This document shows, piece after piece, positions 28,330 through 36,444 of a DNA stretch of 64,000 nt. The stretch is from contig CAYWRM010000005.1 of the NCBI GenBank assembly GCA_964460905.1, forward strand, positions 1 through 64,000. Direction: 5' to 3'. A model generated the notes under the pieces. That model ran no database searches. It saw only the letters and a list, made by a program, of their open reading frames with translations, and was not told where the DNA came from. This stretch comes from GCA-002708315 sp964460905 (GTDB lineage: Bacteria > Bacteroidota > Bacteroidia > Bacteroidales > F082). Position numbers and translations under genes: made by a program. How positions within the stretch are numbered: position 1 is the stretch's first letter; each line of letters starts with the position of its first letter.

Positions 28330-28833
28330 TTATGTAAACACAATTTGTGTTCCCGGGCCATCACACATTTCATAAAGATCACCGACAGTAATAACGGCTT
28401 TTACTTCTTCGTGTAGATCATCTTTGGTTAGCTTGAACATATCCATTGCTAGTTTACAGGCATAAATTTCGCCACCACCGGCGGTTATTAATTCAAGAAA
28501 TTCATCAACAGGTGGAATATCGAGTTCATCCATCTGCTTCCGCATCATAGCTGATACACCTGCTTCAACACCAGGTAGTCCACCTAACATTGTTGGGAAT
28601 GGTAGCCCGCCGGGCATACGCATGCCTGGGTTTCCGGTTGTGGCTGTATGTAGTTTGTTCATGGTTTTTTTTGTAATAGCATCAAGCCCGAAGAAGGTAA
28701 AGAATAATTTAGTTTCAATTCCTTCCATAACGGCGCCATTTCCCATAACAAGGGCTGCATAAACATCTTCAAGATTTGCTTTTGAACATATTAGCAATAT
28801 CTTTTTTAAAGGCACTTTTTCTTCTTTTTCCAT
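28330..28833 (-). CDS. DsrE2-like (DsrE/DsrF/DrsH family) sulfur-carrier protein
   Basis: 167 aa, the DsrE2 type: KKILLICSKANLEDVYAALVMGNGAVMEG at the start, an internal Gly/Met/Pro-rich loop (PGMRMPGGLPFPTMLGG), and the conserved Cys in GGGEIYACKLAMDMF. In sulfur oxidisers DsrE2 accepts and passes on sulfane sulfur together with TusA and rhodanese. It sits downstream of a single-Cys DsrC-like gene, separated by palindromic repeat copy 2. Probably cytoplasmic; some DsrE2 proteins have membrane segments, which I do not see clearly here. Confidence 0.85.
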   Translation of the reverse strand: MEKEEKVPLKKILLICSKANLEDVYAALVMGNGAVMEGIETKLFFTFFGLDAITKKTMNKLHTATTGNPGMRMPGGLPFPTMLGGLPGVEAGVSAMMRKQMDELDIPPVDEFLELITAGGGEIYACKLAMDMFKLTKDDLHEEVKAVITVGDLYEMCDGPGTQIVFT

Positions 28834-28948
28834 GGTTAAGTTAATTTATAATTTATGTCTTTTATAAAAAAGTTAAGAGTTTATTGATAAAGGAATGCAA
28901 TATGGACGAATTCTAATTTGCGCCTATTATAAACTCTATTTTTTTGGA

Positions 28949-29071
28949 GTAGCTTTTAAGAAGGCGTAAAGAACGAGGCTTGCGAAGTGTTTAAAATCAG
29001 AAGTTTACTTTTGTAAATGACTGGTTTTAAATACGAGTGTAACGAAGTTATTGACGCTTTCTTATAGCTAC
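28949..29071. repeat. Palindromic dispersed repeat, copy 2
   Basis: The core 28971-29055 matches copy 1 at 3069-3154, including the identical 19-nt centre. The outer arms (GTAGCT..AAGAAGGCGT and its near-complement ending AGCTAC) differ from copy 1 yet still pair. It begins 4 bp past the stop of the DsrC-like gene, the same relation as copy 1 has to rfbA. Confidence 0.75.
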
Positions 29072-29075
29072 TAAT

Positions 29076-29387
29076 TTAGATACAAGATGTAGGTTTAGGC
29101 ACACCAGATATTTTTGTTGCTTTTTTAAGAGGTGCTCCGGGGAATAGTTGGTAAAATTCTTTTGCATTAACAACTCCTGATTTGCCTATACCTCTAATGG
29201 TAAGACCTTCACCAGCGGCAACTTTATTTCTAATAAAGTCGATGAGCTCAAAATGTTTTTCAGTTAAATCAATTCCTTCTTCTTTGGCAATTTCAGCGCC
29301 AATTTCTTTCGACCATTGTGAAACTTCTGTCATGTATCCTTCATCGTTTACATTTATTTCAACTCCGGCAATTGTTTTTGTTGACAT
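29076..29387 (-). CDS. DsrC/TusE-family protein with a single C-terminal Cys
   Basis: 103 aa. The DsrC fold is recognisable (YMTEVSQWSKEIGAEIAKEEGIDLTEKHFELIDFIR) with the C-terminal arm YQLFPGAPLKKATKISGVPKPTSCI. The penultimate Cys102 (CysA) is present, but the position 11 residues earlier, where sulfite-reductase-type DsrC has CysB, is Thr. By family knowledge this is the TusE-like sulfurtransfer form, not the DsrC that forms the trisulfide product of DsrAB. No dsrAB is in the window. Neighbours are DsrE2-like, DUF1641 and SQR-like genes. Confidence 0.88.
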   Translation of the reverse strand: MSTKTIAGVEINVNDEGYMTEVSQWSKEIGAEIAKEEGIDLTEKHFELIDFIRNKVAAGEGLTIRGIGKSGVVNAKEFYQLFPGAPLKKATKISGVPKPTSCI

Positions 29388-29407
29388 ATCTTTTTGTTTT
29401 TAGTTTT

Positions 29408-29567
29408 ATACCAAATAGCTACCAATATAAGCCTTAAAATCTTTATCTTTTCCATCTTCTCTTCTTAAAATATTTCTTCCGTAGCTATGCTATGCAACAA
29501 ATAATTTAAATCGATAAGCAGAAAAATATTTTGTTTTGTAAGGCTCATTTTGATAACTAATTGGTAT
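29408..29567. mobile_element. MITE-like element with 30-nt imperfect inverted ends
   Basis: A 160-bp insertion fills the gap between the DUF1641 and DsrC-like genes. The left end at 29408 starts ATACCAA-ATAG-CTACC-AATATAAGCC. The right end, read on the minus strand from 29567, starts ATACCAA-TTAG-TTATC-AAAATGAGCC, so about 24 of 30 positions agree. An inner AAAATATTT pair is also inverted. There is no coding capacity. I assign no transposase family; target duplication is unclear. Confidence 0.65.
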
Positions 29568-29576
29568 TATGAATAT

Positions 29577-30263
29577 TTATTTTTGATTTTGTGCAATTAT
29601 AGTTTCCTTTGAGATATTCTTGAGGAATGTTATCATAAACCCAATTCCTTTTCGCATTTCTTTAGAGTTCATCTCTCGCAGCGCTTTGAATATTGAATAT
29701 TCCTCTGTATTTTCAATATCAATACTCTTGTAAACAATTAAACCGTTATTAATGGCTTTTAGCATATCCGGCTGTGTGAGATTCTTTACAGTTTCTAATA
29801 TAGTTACAATATTGTCAGCTAACATTTGAACATCATCTGCAGAAAAATGAGTTACAATATTGTCGAATATTTTCATTGATTGACGTATGAAGTCGAAGTA
29901 TCCTTTTTTCTCAAGATCATTCATCATATGAATGCTGTCGAGTCCAACTTGCTGTATAATTGGAGTAAGATCTGCCAATAGGTCTTTTCCGCTTTCAAGC
30001 ATATTAAAAAGGTCGGTAAGTGTATCGATGTGTCTGAAAAGTTTCAGTACAAGAAGTTTAACTCCCTCTCCATCAACCTCTACACCAGCATTATCAAGTT
30101 CGGTTACAGCTGAAGCAAAAACATCCTTACTAATTATTGTAAGGTCAGCTGTTAAATCTTCAATAGATTGTCTGGTTTTCTTTTGAGCAACAATTTCATC
30201 CAGTACAATATCAAGTTTTCGGTTGATGTCGTTTATTTGCTCTTGAATATTATTATTATCCAT
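29577..30263 (-). CDS. DUF1641 protein
   Basis: 228-aa, mostly helical soluble protein of the DUF1641 family, identified by LLVLKLFRHIDTLTDLFNMLE and the C-terminal KGIGFMITFLKNI block. It begins 18 bp after the SQR-like gene, so the two are cotranscribed. DUF1641 proteins repeatedly accompany sulfide:quinone oxidoreductases and related flavoproteins; the biochemical role is not known. No Cys is present in the protein, so it is not itself a sulfur carrier. Confidence 0.85.
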   Translation of the reverse strand: MDNNNIQEQINDINRKLDIVLDEIVAQKKTRQSIEDLTADLTIISKDVFASAVTELDNAGVEVDGEGVKLLVLKLFRHIDTLTDLFNMLESGKDLLADLTPIIQQVGLDSIHMMNDLEKKGYFDFIRQSMKIFDNIVTHFSADDVQMLADNIVTILETVKNLTQPDMLKAINNGLIVYKSIDIENTEEYSIFKALREMNSKEMRKGIGFMITFLKNISKETIIAQNQK

Positions 30264-30281
30264 ATCTCTAATATTTGAGCA

Positions 30282-31511
30282 TTAAAGTTTCTTACCTGCC
30301 ATTTGCATTTCCGAATCAATGGGCATTTCTTTTCCTTTGAGGAGAATATGCCAGTAAATCCATCTGAATAACAATTTACCATAGTGATTCATTCTGGTTA
30401 CTTTAAGCAAACCAAAAGGACCAACACCAGGAAATGGAAATGATCCCGGCAATGGCTCGGTATCATAATTAAAGTCGATTAATGTACCTTTTCCATATCC
30501 TGTTTCAATATAGCAATTGGCATGTCCGTCGAAAGTTGCGGTAAGTTCTCGTCCTTCAATAGCACACATAAAGTTTTCTTCAATTATTTCTGCAGCAAAA
30601 TGGGCTACAGAACCGGCTTTTGATGTTGGAATATTTGCGGCATCGCCAATTACAAAAATATTCTTGTAATCAACCTGTTGGAGTGTATGCTTGTCGGTTT
30701 TAACGAAGTTCATATCGTCACCCAAACCGCTAGTTTCAATTACATCTGCACCTAAATTTGTTGGTATAGATACAAGGCAGTCAAATGGAATTTCAGCACC
30801 ACCATAATCTATTATTTTCTTATTGTCGTTATCAACTTCCATTATATTGAAGTCGGGCACAATATTGATGTTTTTTTGCTCAAGTAACTCACCAAGCATC
30901 TTAGTAGCGCGTGGTTTTGTAAATGCCCCCGAAAGAGGAGTAACATATGTTATATCTACTTTATCCCGAATACCTCTTTCCGTAAAAAATGCATCTGCAA
31001 AAAATACAAATTCAAGTGGGGCAACCGGACACTTGTATGGAAGTTCAGCAATATTTACTACAAGTTTGCCACCTTTCCATGTTTTAAAATAGTTAGCCAA
31101 AGCAACAGCACCGTCAATAGTGTAGAAATCAAATATTTCTTTGTACCAAAGCTTACCCATTAGCCCATCTGTTTCTTCAGGAGCAGTTCGTGTTCCGGTG
31201 GCAATTAACAAGTAATCGTATTTAAGGGCAACACCATCTTCCAATAGCACCTTATTATTATCGGGCTCAATTTTTTTAATTTCTGAGTAAATAACATTAA
31301 CACCAACCGGGAAAAAGTCATTTTTCGGTTTAATAACATCATTACGTGTGTACATGCCGAAAGGGATAAACAGAAACCCTGGTTGATAATAGTGTGTTTT
31401 ATTTTGATCGACAATTGTAATATCCCATTCCTGTCGCGAAAGTGTGTTTCGCATTTTGTTAGCCATCATAGTGCCTGCAGTGCCTGCACCAAGAATTAGT
31501 AATTTTTGCAT
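30282..31511 (-). CDS. Sulfide:quinone oxidoreductase-family flavoprotein
   Basis: 409 aa. FAD motif LLILGAGTAGTMMANKM at the start, the SQR-specific HYYQPGFLFIPFG block, and the second FAD motif IFVIGDAANIPTSKAGSVAHF. Two Cys sit where SQRs carry the polysulfide-forming pair: YKCPVAPLE and GHANCYIETGYGKG. The C-terminus (HYGKLLFRWIYWHILL) looks like the amphipathic membrane anchor. The enzyme should pass electrons from sulfide to quinone and form polysulfide. It is the first gene of a minus-strand unit with DUF1641 and the DsrC-like and DsrE2-like genes. Confidence 0.85.
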   Translation of the reverse strand: MQKLLILGAGTAGTMMANKMRNTLSRQEWDITIVDQNKTHYYQPGFLFIPFGMYTRNDVIKPKNDFFPVGVNVIYSEIKKIEPDNNKVLLEDGVALKYDYLLIATGTRTAPEETDGLMGKLWYKEIFDFYTIDGAVALANYFKTWKGGKLVVNIAELPYKCPVAPLEFVFFADAFFTERGIRDKVDITYVTPLSGAFTKPRATKMLGELLEQKNINIVPDFNIMEVDNDNKKIIDYGGAEIPFDCLVSIPTNLGADVIETSGLGDDMNFVKTDKHTLQQVDYKNIFVIGDAANIPTSKAGSVAHFAAEIIEENFMCAIEGRELTATFDGHANCYIETGYGKGTLIDFNYDTEPLPGSFPFPGVGPFGLLKVTRMNHYGKLLFRWIYWHILLKGKEMPIDSEMQMAGKKL

Positions 31512-31566
31512 CTATATTGGTTTTAATAATTCATTTAACATTTAAATTGAATACCTTTGAAGCAGA

Positions 31567-31574
31567 CAAAATTA
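31567..31574 (-). promoter_or_regulatory. -7 element (TAATTTTG, minus strand) for the SQR unit
   Basis: TAnnTTTG match 56 bp upstream of the SQR-like start; the TGAT-N4-ATCA palindrome at 31609-31620 lies about 50 bp further upstream. Confidence 0.55.
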
Positions 31575-31608
31575 TATCTATAAAACTACATATAGAGAAA
31601 AACAGATA

Positions 31609-31620
31609 TGATATATATCA
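31609..31620. promoter_or_regulatory. FNR-type palindrome TGATATATATCA
   Basis: Matches the core of the FNR box (TTGAT-N4-ATCAA) within a perfect 14-bp palindrome, between the divergent SQR-like and first Crp/Fnr genes. See also 48665, 52642 and 56250. Confidence 0.55.
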
Positions 31621-31648
31621 TGAAAAGGACTATAAATCATAATTTAGA

Positions 31649-32344
31649 ATGAGAACAAGTAATGAAATAGATTCTTGTAGTTCTTGTATTTATAGAAAGC
31701 TTTTGTTTGACTCTCTTAATTCTATGGAATACCAGGTGGTTAACAGTTCAAGAAAGGAATATATATACAAAAGGGGTGAAATAATAATTAAAGAAGGTGA
31801 TCCAATTAATTCATTTATTTATTTACGAAGTGGTTTGATTAAGCTTTATAAAACAGATAAAAATGGTAAGGATCACATTCTGAGTATTAATCAACCTGGT
31901 GATTTTATAAACTTGTTGAGTATTTTTTCAAAATCATCATATAAATATTCAATTGCAGCTCTTGAAGAAACGAAAGTATGTGATGTTGATATTATGGCTT
32001 TGCAAAATGTTATTAAATCGAACCATACATTTGTTTTGCGTGTACTAAATAGGATGAGTAGTATTTCAGATGACATTATTAAGAGACAATTTGAAATAAG
32101 CCAAAGACAGATAAGAGGAAGGATTGCTTATTTCATTCTGTTTTTAGCTGATCATATTTACAATAGCCACAAATTTAGTCTTCCTGTTACTCGTCGTGAA
32201 ATTGGCGAATTAATATCAATGACAACTGAGAACACCATTAGAACATTATCAGAATTCAGAAAAGATGGAATAATATCAATTGATGGGAAAATTATTTCTA
32301 TACTAGATTATAAAAGAATGAATAATATTTCGTATACGGGATAA
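31649..32344 (+). CDS. Crp/Fnr-family regulator 1
   Basis: 231 aa: cyclic-nucleotide-binding-like beta-roll (residues 35-130), dimer helix and a C-terminal winged HTH (TRREIGELISMTTENTIRTL). Recognition-helix Glu and Arg (E-N-T-I-R) match the FNR residues that read TGAT half-sites. Cys at 10 and 13 (CSSC) and a central Cys in TKVCDVD near FNR Cys122 suggest, but do not prove, an iron-sulfur or thiol sensor; the fourth ligand is not obvious. Divergent from the SQR unit with a TGAT-N4-ATCA palindrome between. Confidence 0.88.
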   Translation: MRTSNEIDSCSSCIYRKLLFDSLNSMEYQVVNSSRKEYIYKRGEIIIKEGDPINSFIYLRSGLIKLYKTDKNGKDHILSINQPGDFINLLSIFSKSSYKYSIAALEETKVCDVDIMALQNVIKSNHTFVLRVLNRMSSISDDIIKRQFEISQRQIRGRIAYFILFLADHIYNSHKFSLPVTRREIGELISMTTENTIRTLSEFRKDGIISIDGKIISILDYKRMNNISYTG

Positions 32345-32369
32345 TAATCCGAAATATCGAAATATTGTA

Positions 32370-33065
32370 CTATCCTATATTGCTTATTTTTTCAAGTAAC
32401 TTTTTATTCAGGATTTTAATATTTCTTCCATCTGCTTCAATTATATGATCTGCTGTAAAATCATGAATAATTTTGGTAATTGTTTCCCTTGTAGTTCCTA
32501 TGTATTCTCCAAATTCTACTCTTGTAATTGGGATTTGAAATTCATCGCTTTCAAAAATATAATCAGCAAAATATAATAATGCCTCTGCAAAAGAAGCTAT
32601 TTTTTGTTTTTGCATTTTATTTACACAATGTTGATAGTGGGATACAATACCTTGACTTAGAGTTTTTATTAACTCAAGAGCAAACTTACCATTGTTTTGA
32701 ACCAAATATTTATATCCTGTATATTCAATAAAACATGCTACAGTATCAACTAAAGCAGTAATGGAATAACTGTGGACTTTGTTGGCAAATACATCAGGTG
32801 CACCTACAAATATAGGCCCTTTATTTATTTTTAGTATCTCCTCTTTACGCAGAGGTCCGGATAGATGTAGTTTAAATATCCCCGATTTAATGAATATAAT
32901 ATTCTGTGTAAATGTGCCTTGTTTAATGACTCTTTCACCTTTGTTGAAACTAATTTCTGCACTATTATTACACAATATCATTAGCTCTTCCTCATTAAGG
33001 TTGAACACTGTGTTCGATTTTACTGCGCAGTCTTTACATCGATTCTCTTTAATTATCTCTCTCAT
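32370..33065 (-). CDS. Crp/Fnr-family regulator 2
   Basis: 231 aa, convergent with regulator 1 (25-bp gap) and divergent from the tusA-yedE-qmo run, so it is the nearest candidate controller of that run. Cys10 and Cys13 (CKDC), a Cys near 32 (MILCNNS) and a central Cys in TVACFIEY give four Cys in FNR-like positions, the best case of the three for an oxygen- or NO-sensing cluster. HTH: TRVEFGEYIGTTRETITKII, with Glu but Lys instead of Arg. Confidence 0.88.
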   Translation of the reverse strand: MREIIKENRCKDCAVKSNTVFNLNEEELMILCNNSAEISFNKGERVIKQGTFTQNIIFIKSGIFKLHLSGPLRKEEILKINKGPIFVGAPDVFANKVHSYSITALVDTVACFIEYTGYKYLVQNNGKFALELIKTLSQGIVSHYQHCVNKMQKQKIASFAEALLYFADYIFESDEFQIPITRVEFGEYIGTTRETITKIIHDFTADHIIEADGRNIKILNKKLLEKISNIG

Positions 33066-33296
33066 CTTTTGACTAATAAATTGGAGCTAAATTACAATAT
33101 TAATATCCGTCAATTATATATATTTAATGTAAGATAACACATATCTAAATGATAAATATAATTCGCTTTTATAAAAGTATATTCTCATTACTTAAAAATT
33201 TATCACACACCTAATTTTTTGGTAAAAAGCAAATATACAATTTACTTTGTTAAATTATTAACAATAGATATAAAAACAATTATTAACACCTAGATC

Positions 33297-33533
33297 ATGG
33301 ACACAAAAATTAATGAAACTTTAGACTGTAAGGGTCTTTCATGCCCAATGCCAATGATGAAATTAGCAAAAACAATAAAAGGGATGAAATCGGGAGAAGT
33401 ACTTGAAATGTTAGGAACAGACCCTGGAACAAAATCTGATTTACCCAGATGGTGTAATAAAAGTGGAAATATTTTATTGGATGAAAGTGAATTGTCAGGT
33501 GGGGTAAGTCGTTTTCTCATAAAGAAAAAATAG
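33297..33533 (+). CDS. TusA-family sulfur carrier 1
   Basis: 78-aa cytoplasmic sulfur carrier of the TusA/SirA fold. The carrier Cys16 is in CPMPMM and an extra Cys11 precedes it (LDCKGLSCP); another Cys is in RWCNKSG. TusA proteins receive sulfane sulfur on the CPxP Cys and deliver it to DsrE-type or Hdr-type partners. It is directly followed by a YedE-type transporter: the stop codon overlaps the AGGAGG ribosome site of that gene. The pairing is the T and Y of a YTD cluster. Confidence 0.93.
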   Translation: MDTKINETLDCKGLSCPMPMMKLAKTIKGMKSGEVLEMLGTDPGTKSDLPRWCNKSGNILLDESELSGGVSRFLIKKK

Positions 33534-33537
33534 GAGG
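33532..33537 (+). promoter_or_regulatory. Strong Shine-Dalgarno AGGAGG before yedE-type gene
   Basis: Consensus AGGAGG with 5-nt spacing to the ATG at 33543, overlapping the tusA stop. Strong SD sites are unusual in Bacteroidota and point to coupled translation here. Confidence 0.7.
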
Positions 33538-33542
33538 TTTAG

Positions 33543-34757
33543 ATGGCAGAAAAAATAAAGGAACCTGGTATATTAAGTCAGCTATATAAAACATTTTTTG
33601 CAAAGCATTGGCCTGTATGGGTTGGTGGAATAGTGCTCGGAACATTGAACATCCTGCTGTTTGCTATAAAAAGCCCATGGGGAGCAAGTGGAGGAATAAA
33701 TAACTGGGGAGAAAATGTATATAAATATATAGGAGTATTTGGTTTAGGGAATGCAACACCAACAAATGCAAGTTACTATGGTATGTTATGCCTTTTCCTT
33801 GTAATAGGTTCATTTATAGCAGCTCTCTTATCAAAGGAATTTGCTCTAAGAATTCCACCTATTGGAGAATTAATAAAAGGTTTTATTGGAGGAAGTTTGA
33901 TGGCTCTGGGAGCAACCTTTGGCATTGGATGTACAATTGGTGCCTTTTTTAGTGGTATGCCGGCTATGTCGGGTGGTGCAATAATTTTTACTATAGGTTT
34001 ATTTCTTGGGGTAATTGTAGCTTTAAAATATCTTATGTGGGAAATGGAAAAATTCCCGAAGTTTAGTAGTGGTAAGAGTTATAACTTTTTATCGGCAACA
34101 ACTAAGAGTGGCAACTGGCAAAAATGGATGGGCTGGATAGTGCTAATATTAACTTTTGTAGTAGCATATCAATATTCAGGTGGTAATAAGATAATGACGT
34201 GGTTTGTAATAATAGGGATGCTCATGGGATTAATAAGTCAACGCTCTCGATTTTGCATTGTAAAAGCTTTTCGCGACCCGTTTATGACAGGTGAGGCCGA
34301 TGGTTCAGTAGGCGTAATGGCAGGTTTGATGATTGGATTATTCGGGTTTACTATCATAAAATATTTTGGAATAGGAGTAGGTGATATTGCTATACGAACC
34401 AGAGAAATGACATGGGTATTCCCGCATTTTTTCTTTAGGGCAATTATAGGCGGTTTTGTTTTTGGTCTTGGTATGACAATAGCCGGAGGTTGTGCTGTTG
34501 GTACACTTTGGAGAGTTGGCGAAGGGCAAGTAAAACTATGGGCTTCGGCACTTGGCTTTCTTCTTATTTCTCCAGTATCAAAGTTATTTATTGTTCCTCC
34601 TATTGTAAAATTACTTCCACCAAGTTGGGATTTTAAAAGTTATCTTCCTGATTATCTAGGATATCCGGGGGCATTTGCTCTTGTTACATTAATCATTTTA
34701 ATCTGGTATGTATTTGTTAAATGGAATGAGAAAACCGGAAAATTTAGTGCTTATTAA
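33543..34757 (+). CDS. YeeE/YedE-family sulfur transporter (full-length)
   Basis: 404-aa inner-membrane protein with about ten helices in two YeeE/YedE halves. Characterised relatives (TsuA) import thiosulfate through a row of conserved Cys. Here the Cys-bearing turns are FGIGCTIGAFFSG, SQRSRFCIVKAF and AGGCAVGTLWRVGEG. It probably brings thiosulfate or sulfane sulfur into the cell for the TusA encoded upstream. The following genes encode outer-face rhodanese lipoproteins, consistent with delivery from the periplasm. Confidence 0.9.
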   Translation: MAEKIKEPGILSQLYKTFFAKHWPVWVGGIVLGTLNILLFAIKSPWGASGGINNWGENVYKYIGVFGLGNATPTNASYYGMLCLFLVIGSFIAALLSKEFALRIPPIGELIKGFIGGSLMALGATFGIGCTIGAFFSGMPAMSGGAIIFTIGLFLGVIVALKYLMWEMEKFPKFSSGKSYNFLSATTKSGNWQKWMGWIVLILTFVVAYQYSGGNKIMTWFVIIGMLMGLISQRSRFCIVKAFRDPFMTGEADGSVGVMAGLMIGLFGFTIIKYFGIGVGDIAIRTREMTWVFPHFFFRAIIGGFVFGLGMTIAGGCAVGTLWRVGEGQVKLWASALGFLLISPVSKLFIVPPIVKLLPPSWDFKSYLPDYLGYPGAFALVTLIILIWYVFVKWNEKTGKFSAY

Positions 34758-34772
34758 TTTAACGTGAAGACC

Positions 34773-35264
34773 ATGAAAAATTTAAGAACCTATCAAATGA
34801 TAGCAGCCTTTTTTATTTTTTTGTTATTGTCAGGTTGTGCTGGTATTTATGAGAATGGAAAAGATTTAGCTACTGATACTAAACCATATATTGAAGAAAT
34901 TACTGTTGACGAATTGAATGCTAAAATTGAAAATTCGGAAGAGTTTTTTCTTATAGATGTTCGTCAACCAGCTGAGTTCGAAAAAGGTAATTTGCCTTAT
35001 TCAACACTTATCCCCCGAGGAATACTAGAGTTCAAAATTGGAAATAGCACTTTTTGGGAAGATGATCAACAATGGTTTGTTCCTGAAAAAGATGCAGAAA
35101 TAGTAATTTATTGCAAAAAGGGTGATAGGGGCATATTAGCAACCAAAGCTTTAACAGAATTAGGATATACAAATGTTAAAAATCTAGCAGGTGGAATTAT
35201 TGCCTGGGATCCTGAATTCGATTCAGGGAGTGAGGTTAGTGAAGAAGGAGGTTGTGGTGGATGA
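34773..35264 (+). CDS. Rhodanese-like lipoprotein with C-terminal GGCGG tail
   Basis: About 163 aa from the ATG at 34773 (a GTG at 34764 is in frame). Lipoprotein signal with lipobox LSGC near residue 22. The single rhodanese domain has DVRQPAEF and the active loop CKKGDRG, so it should be catalytic. The domain is followed by an acidic tail ending EEGGCGG. The IPRGILEF block is shared with the paralogs at 35315 and 52821. The C-terminal Cys lies outside the rhodanese fold and may be a second persulfide carrier (inference). Anchored in the periplasm by the lipid. Confidence 0.9.
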   Translation: MKNLRTYQMIAAFFIFLLLSGCAGIYENGKDLATDTKPYIEEITVDELNAKIENSEEFFLIDVRQPAEFEKGNLPYSTLIPRGILEFKIGNSTFWEDDQQWFVPEKDAEIVIYCKKGDRGILATKALTELGYTNVKNLAGGIIAWDPEFDSGSEVSEEGGCGG

Positions 35265-35314
35265 TCATCACTTAAAAGCATGATCAAATTCAGTTAATAT
35301 TTAAAAAATTTAAA

Positions 35315-35812
35315 ATGAAAATATATAAACTCTTTTTCCTACTATCATTAGTTGTAATTATAAGTAGTTGTGGTTCAGAAAAAAATAATAGTTACGATAA
35401 TGTTGATCAGTTGGTTAGTAAAGCGCAAACAGGGATTGCAAAAATCACGGTTGCCGAATTGAAAGAAATGATTGATCATAAAAATGATTATAAAATTATT
35501 GACTGCAGAGAAATAGAAGAATTTACAGTAGGTCATATACCCGAAGCGGTTAATATTCCAAGGGGATTATTGGAATTTTCAAATAAACTATCAAACAGGA
35601 GAGAAACAATATTTATTTATTCTCTAACAAATGATAGGTCTTCTTTAGCCTGCCGGTCATTAAAACTACTCAAATACAACAAGGTTTTTCTTATTGATGG
35701 AGGCTGGCAAGAATGGAATAATAAGTTCCCAGAAATAATTGAAATAGGAGTTGGTGAATCAGGAAGTAACCCTGCACCAAAAGTAGAAGAATCAGGAGGT
35801 TGCGGAGGTTAA
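35315..35812 (+). CDS. Rhodanese-fold lipoprotein, active Cys replaced, GGCGG tail
   Basis: 165 aa. Lipobox ISSC near residue 19. The rhodanese fold is clear (IIDCREIEEF, GHIPEAVNIPRGLLEF, FLIDGGWQEW), but the active loop reads YSLTNDRSS where its paralog has YCKKGDRGI, so the nucleophilic Cys is Ser. A Cys has appeared in the DCR motif instead of DVR. The tail ends SGGCGG. It is likely a binding or carrier protein rather than a classic sulfurtransferase. It lies 50 bp after its paralog, which indicates tandem duplication. Confidence 0.88.
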   Translation: MKIYKLFFLLSLVVIISSCGSEKNNSYDNVDQLVSKAQTGIAKITVAELKEMIDHKNDYKIIDCREIEEFTVGHIPEAVNIPRGLLEFSNKLSNRRETIFIYSLTNDRSSLACRSLKLLKYNKVFLIDGGWQEWNNKFPEIIEIGVGESGSNPAPKVEESGGCGG

Positions 35813-35970
35813 GGGAATTAATGAATGCTAAAATTATTAAATACTAAAAAGATTGAATTTGACATTTAAACCTTCACTTATTTAAGCATTAAATGATTAA
35901 GTAAATAATAATTCTGATAACAAAATAATAATACGATAATTAATTAAAATAATAACTAAAAAGTATAATC

Positions 35971-36384
35971 ATGGCAAAATTATGTATGGGACTCTTTTCA
36001 GGAAGCCTGGATAAGTTAACAGCAGCAGGCGTAATCCTTAGTGGAGCAGCTGCAGATGATATGGATGTTGAAGTTTTTGTCTTGCTTCAGGGCGCTCGTG
36101 CTTTTATTAAGGGCAACGAAAATAAAATTGACAATCTGGCCGAAGCTTCTCATTTAAAAGAAGAATTCGTAAACTCATTGAAAAGCTTAAATGTTTCTAC
36201 TTGGTATGAATTTTTCGAAATGGCAAAAGAGATGACAAATGTTAAAGTATACATCTGTAGTCTTGCAGGAAAAATTTGGGGGGCTGAAAAATTAGAAGAT
36301 TTTAATGACCTTACGGATGAAATATGTGGTATTGGAGAATATTTAACTTCTGCTGAAGAAGCAGATATTCACATGTTTATTTAA
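35971..36384 (+). CDS. DsrE-family protein
   Basis: 137-aa cytoplasmic DsrE-like protein. CMGLFSGSLDKLTAAGVILSGAAADDMDVEVFVLLQGARAFI is the family core and the candidate sulfur-binding Cys is in VKVYICSLAGKIWG. In YTD-type and Hdr-type sulfur systems DsrE exchanges sulfur with TusA, whose gene is next. The leader (aataataactaaaa, then aatc before the ATG) is closely repeated before the 42-aa microprotein at 41918. Confidence 0.88.
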   Translation: MAKLCMGLFSGSLDKLTAAGVILSGAAADDMDVEVFVLLQGARAFIKGNENKIDNLAEASHLKEEFVNSLKSLNVSTWYEFFEMAKEMTNVKVYICSLAGKIWGAEKLEDFNDLTDEICGIGEYLTSAEEADIHMFI

Positions 36385-36444
36385 GAACAATAATTATTAG
36401 AAAGTAAAATAATCAACCAATTATAAATTTAAATTTTAGATATC

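Noticed and set aside
33150..33161. TGAT-N4-ATAA near-palindrome upstream of the tusA-yedE run
   Set aside because: One mismatch to the FNR core and no -7 element at a sensible distance; too weak to list as a site.
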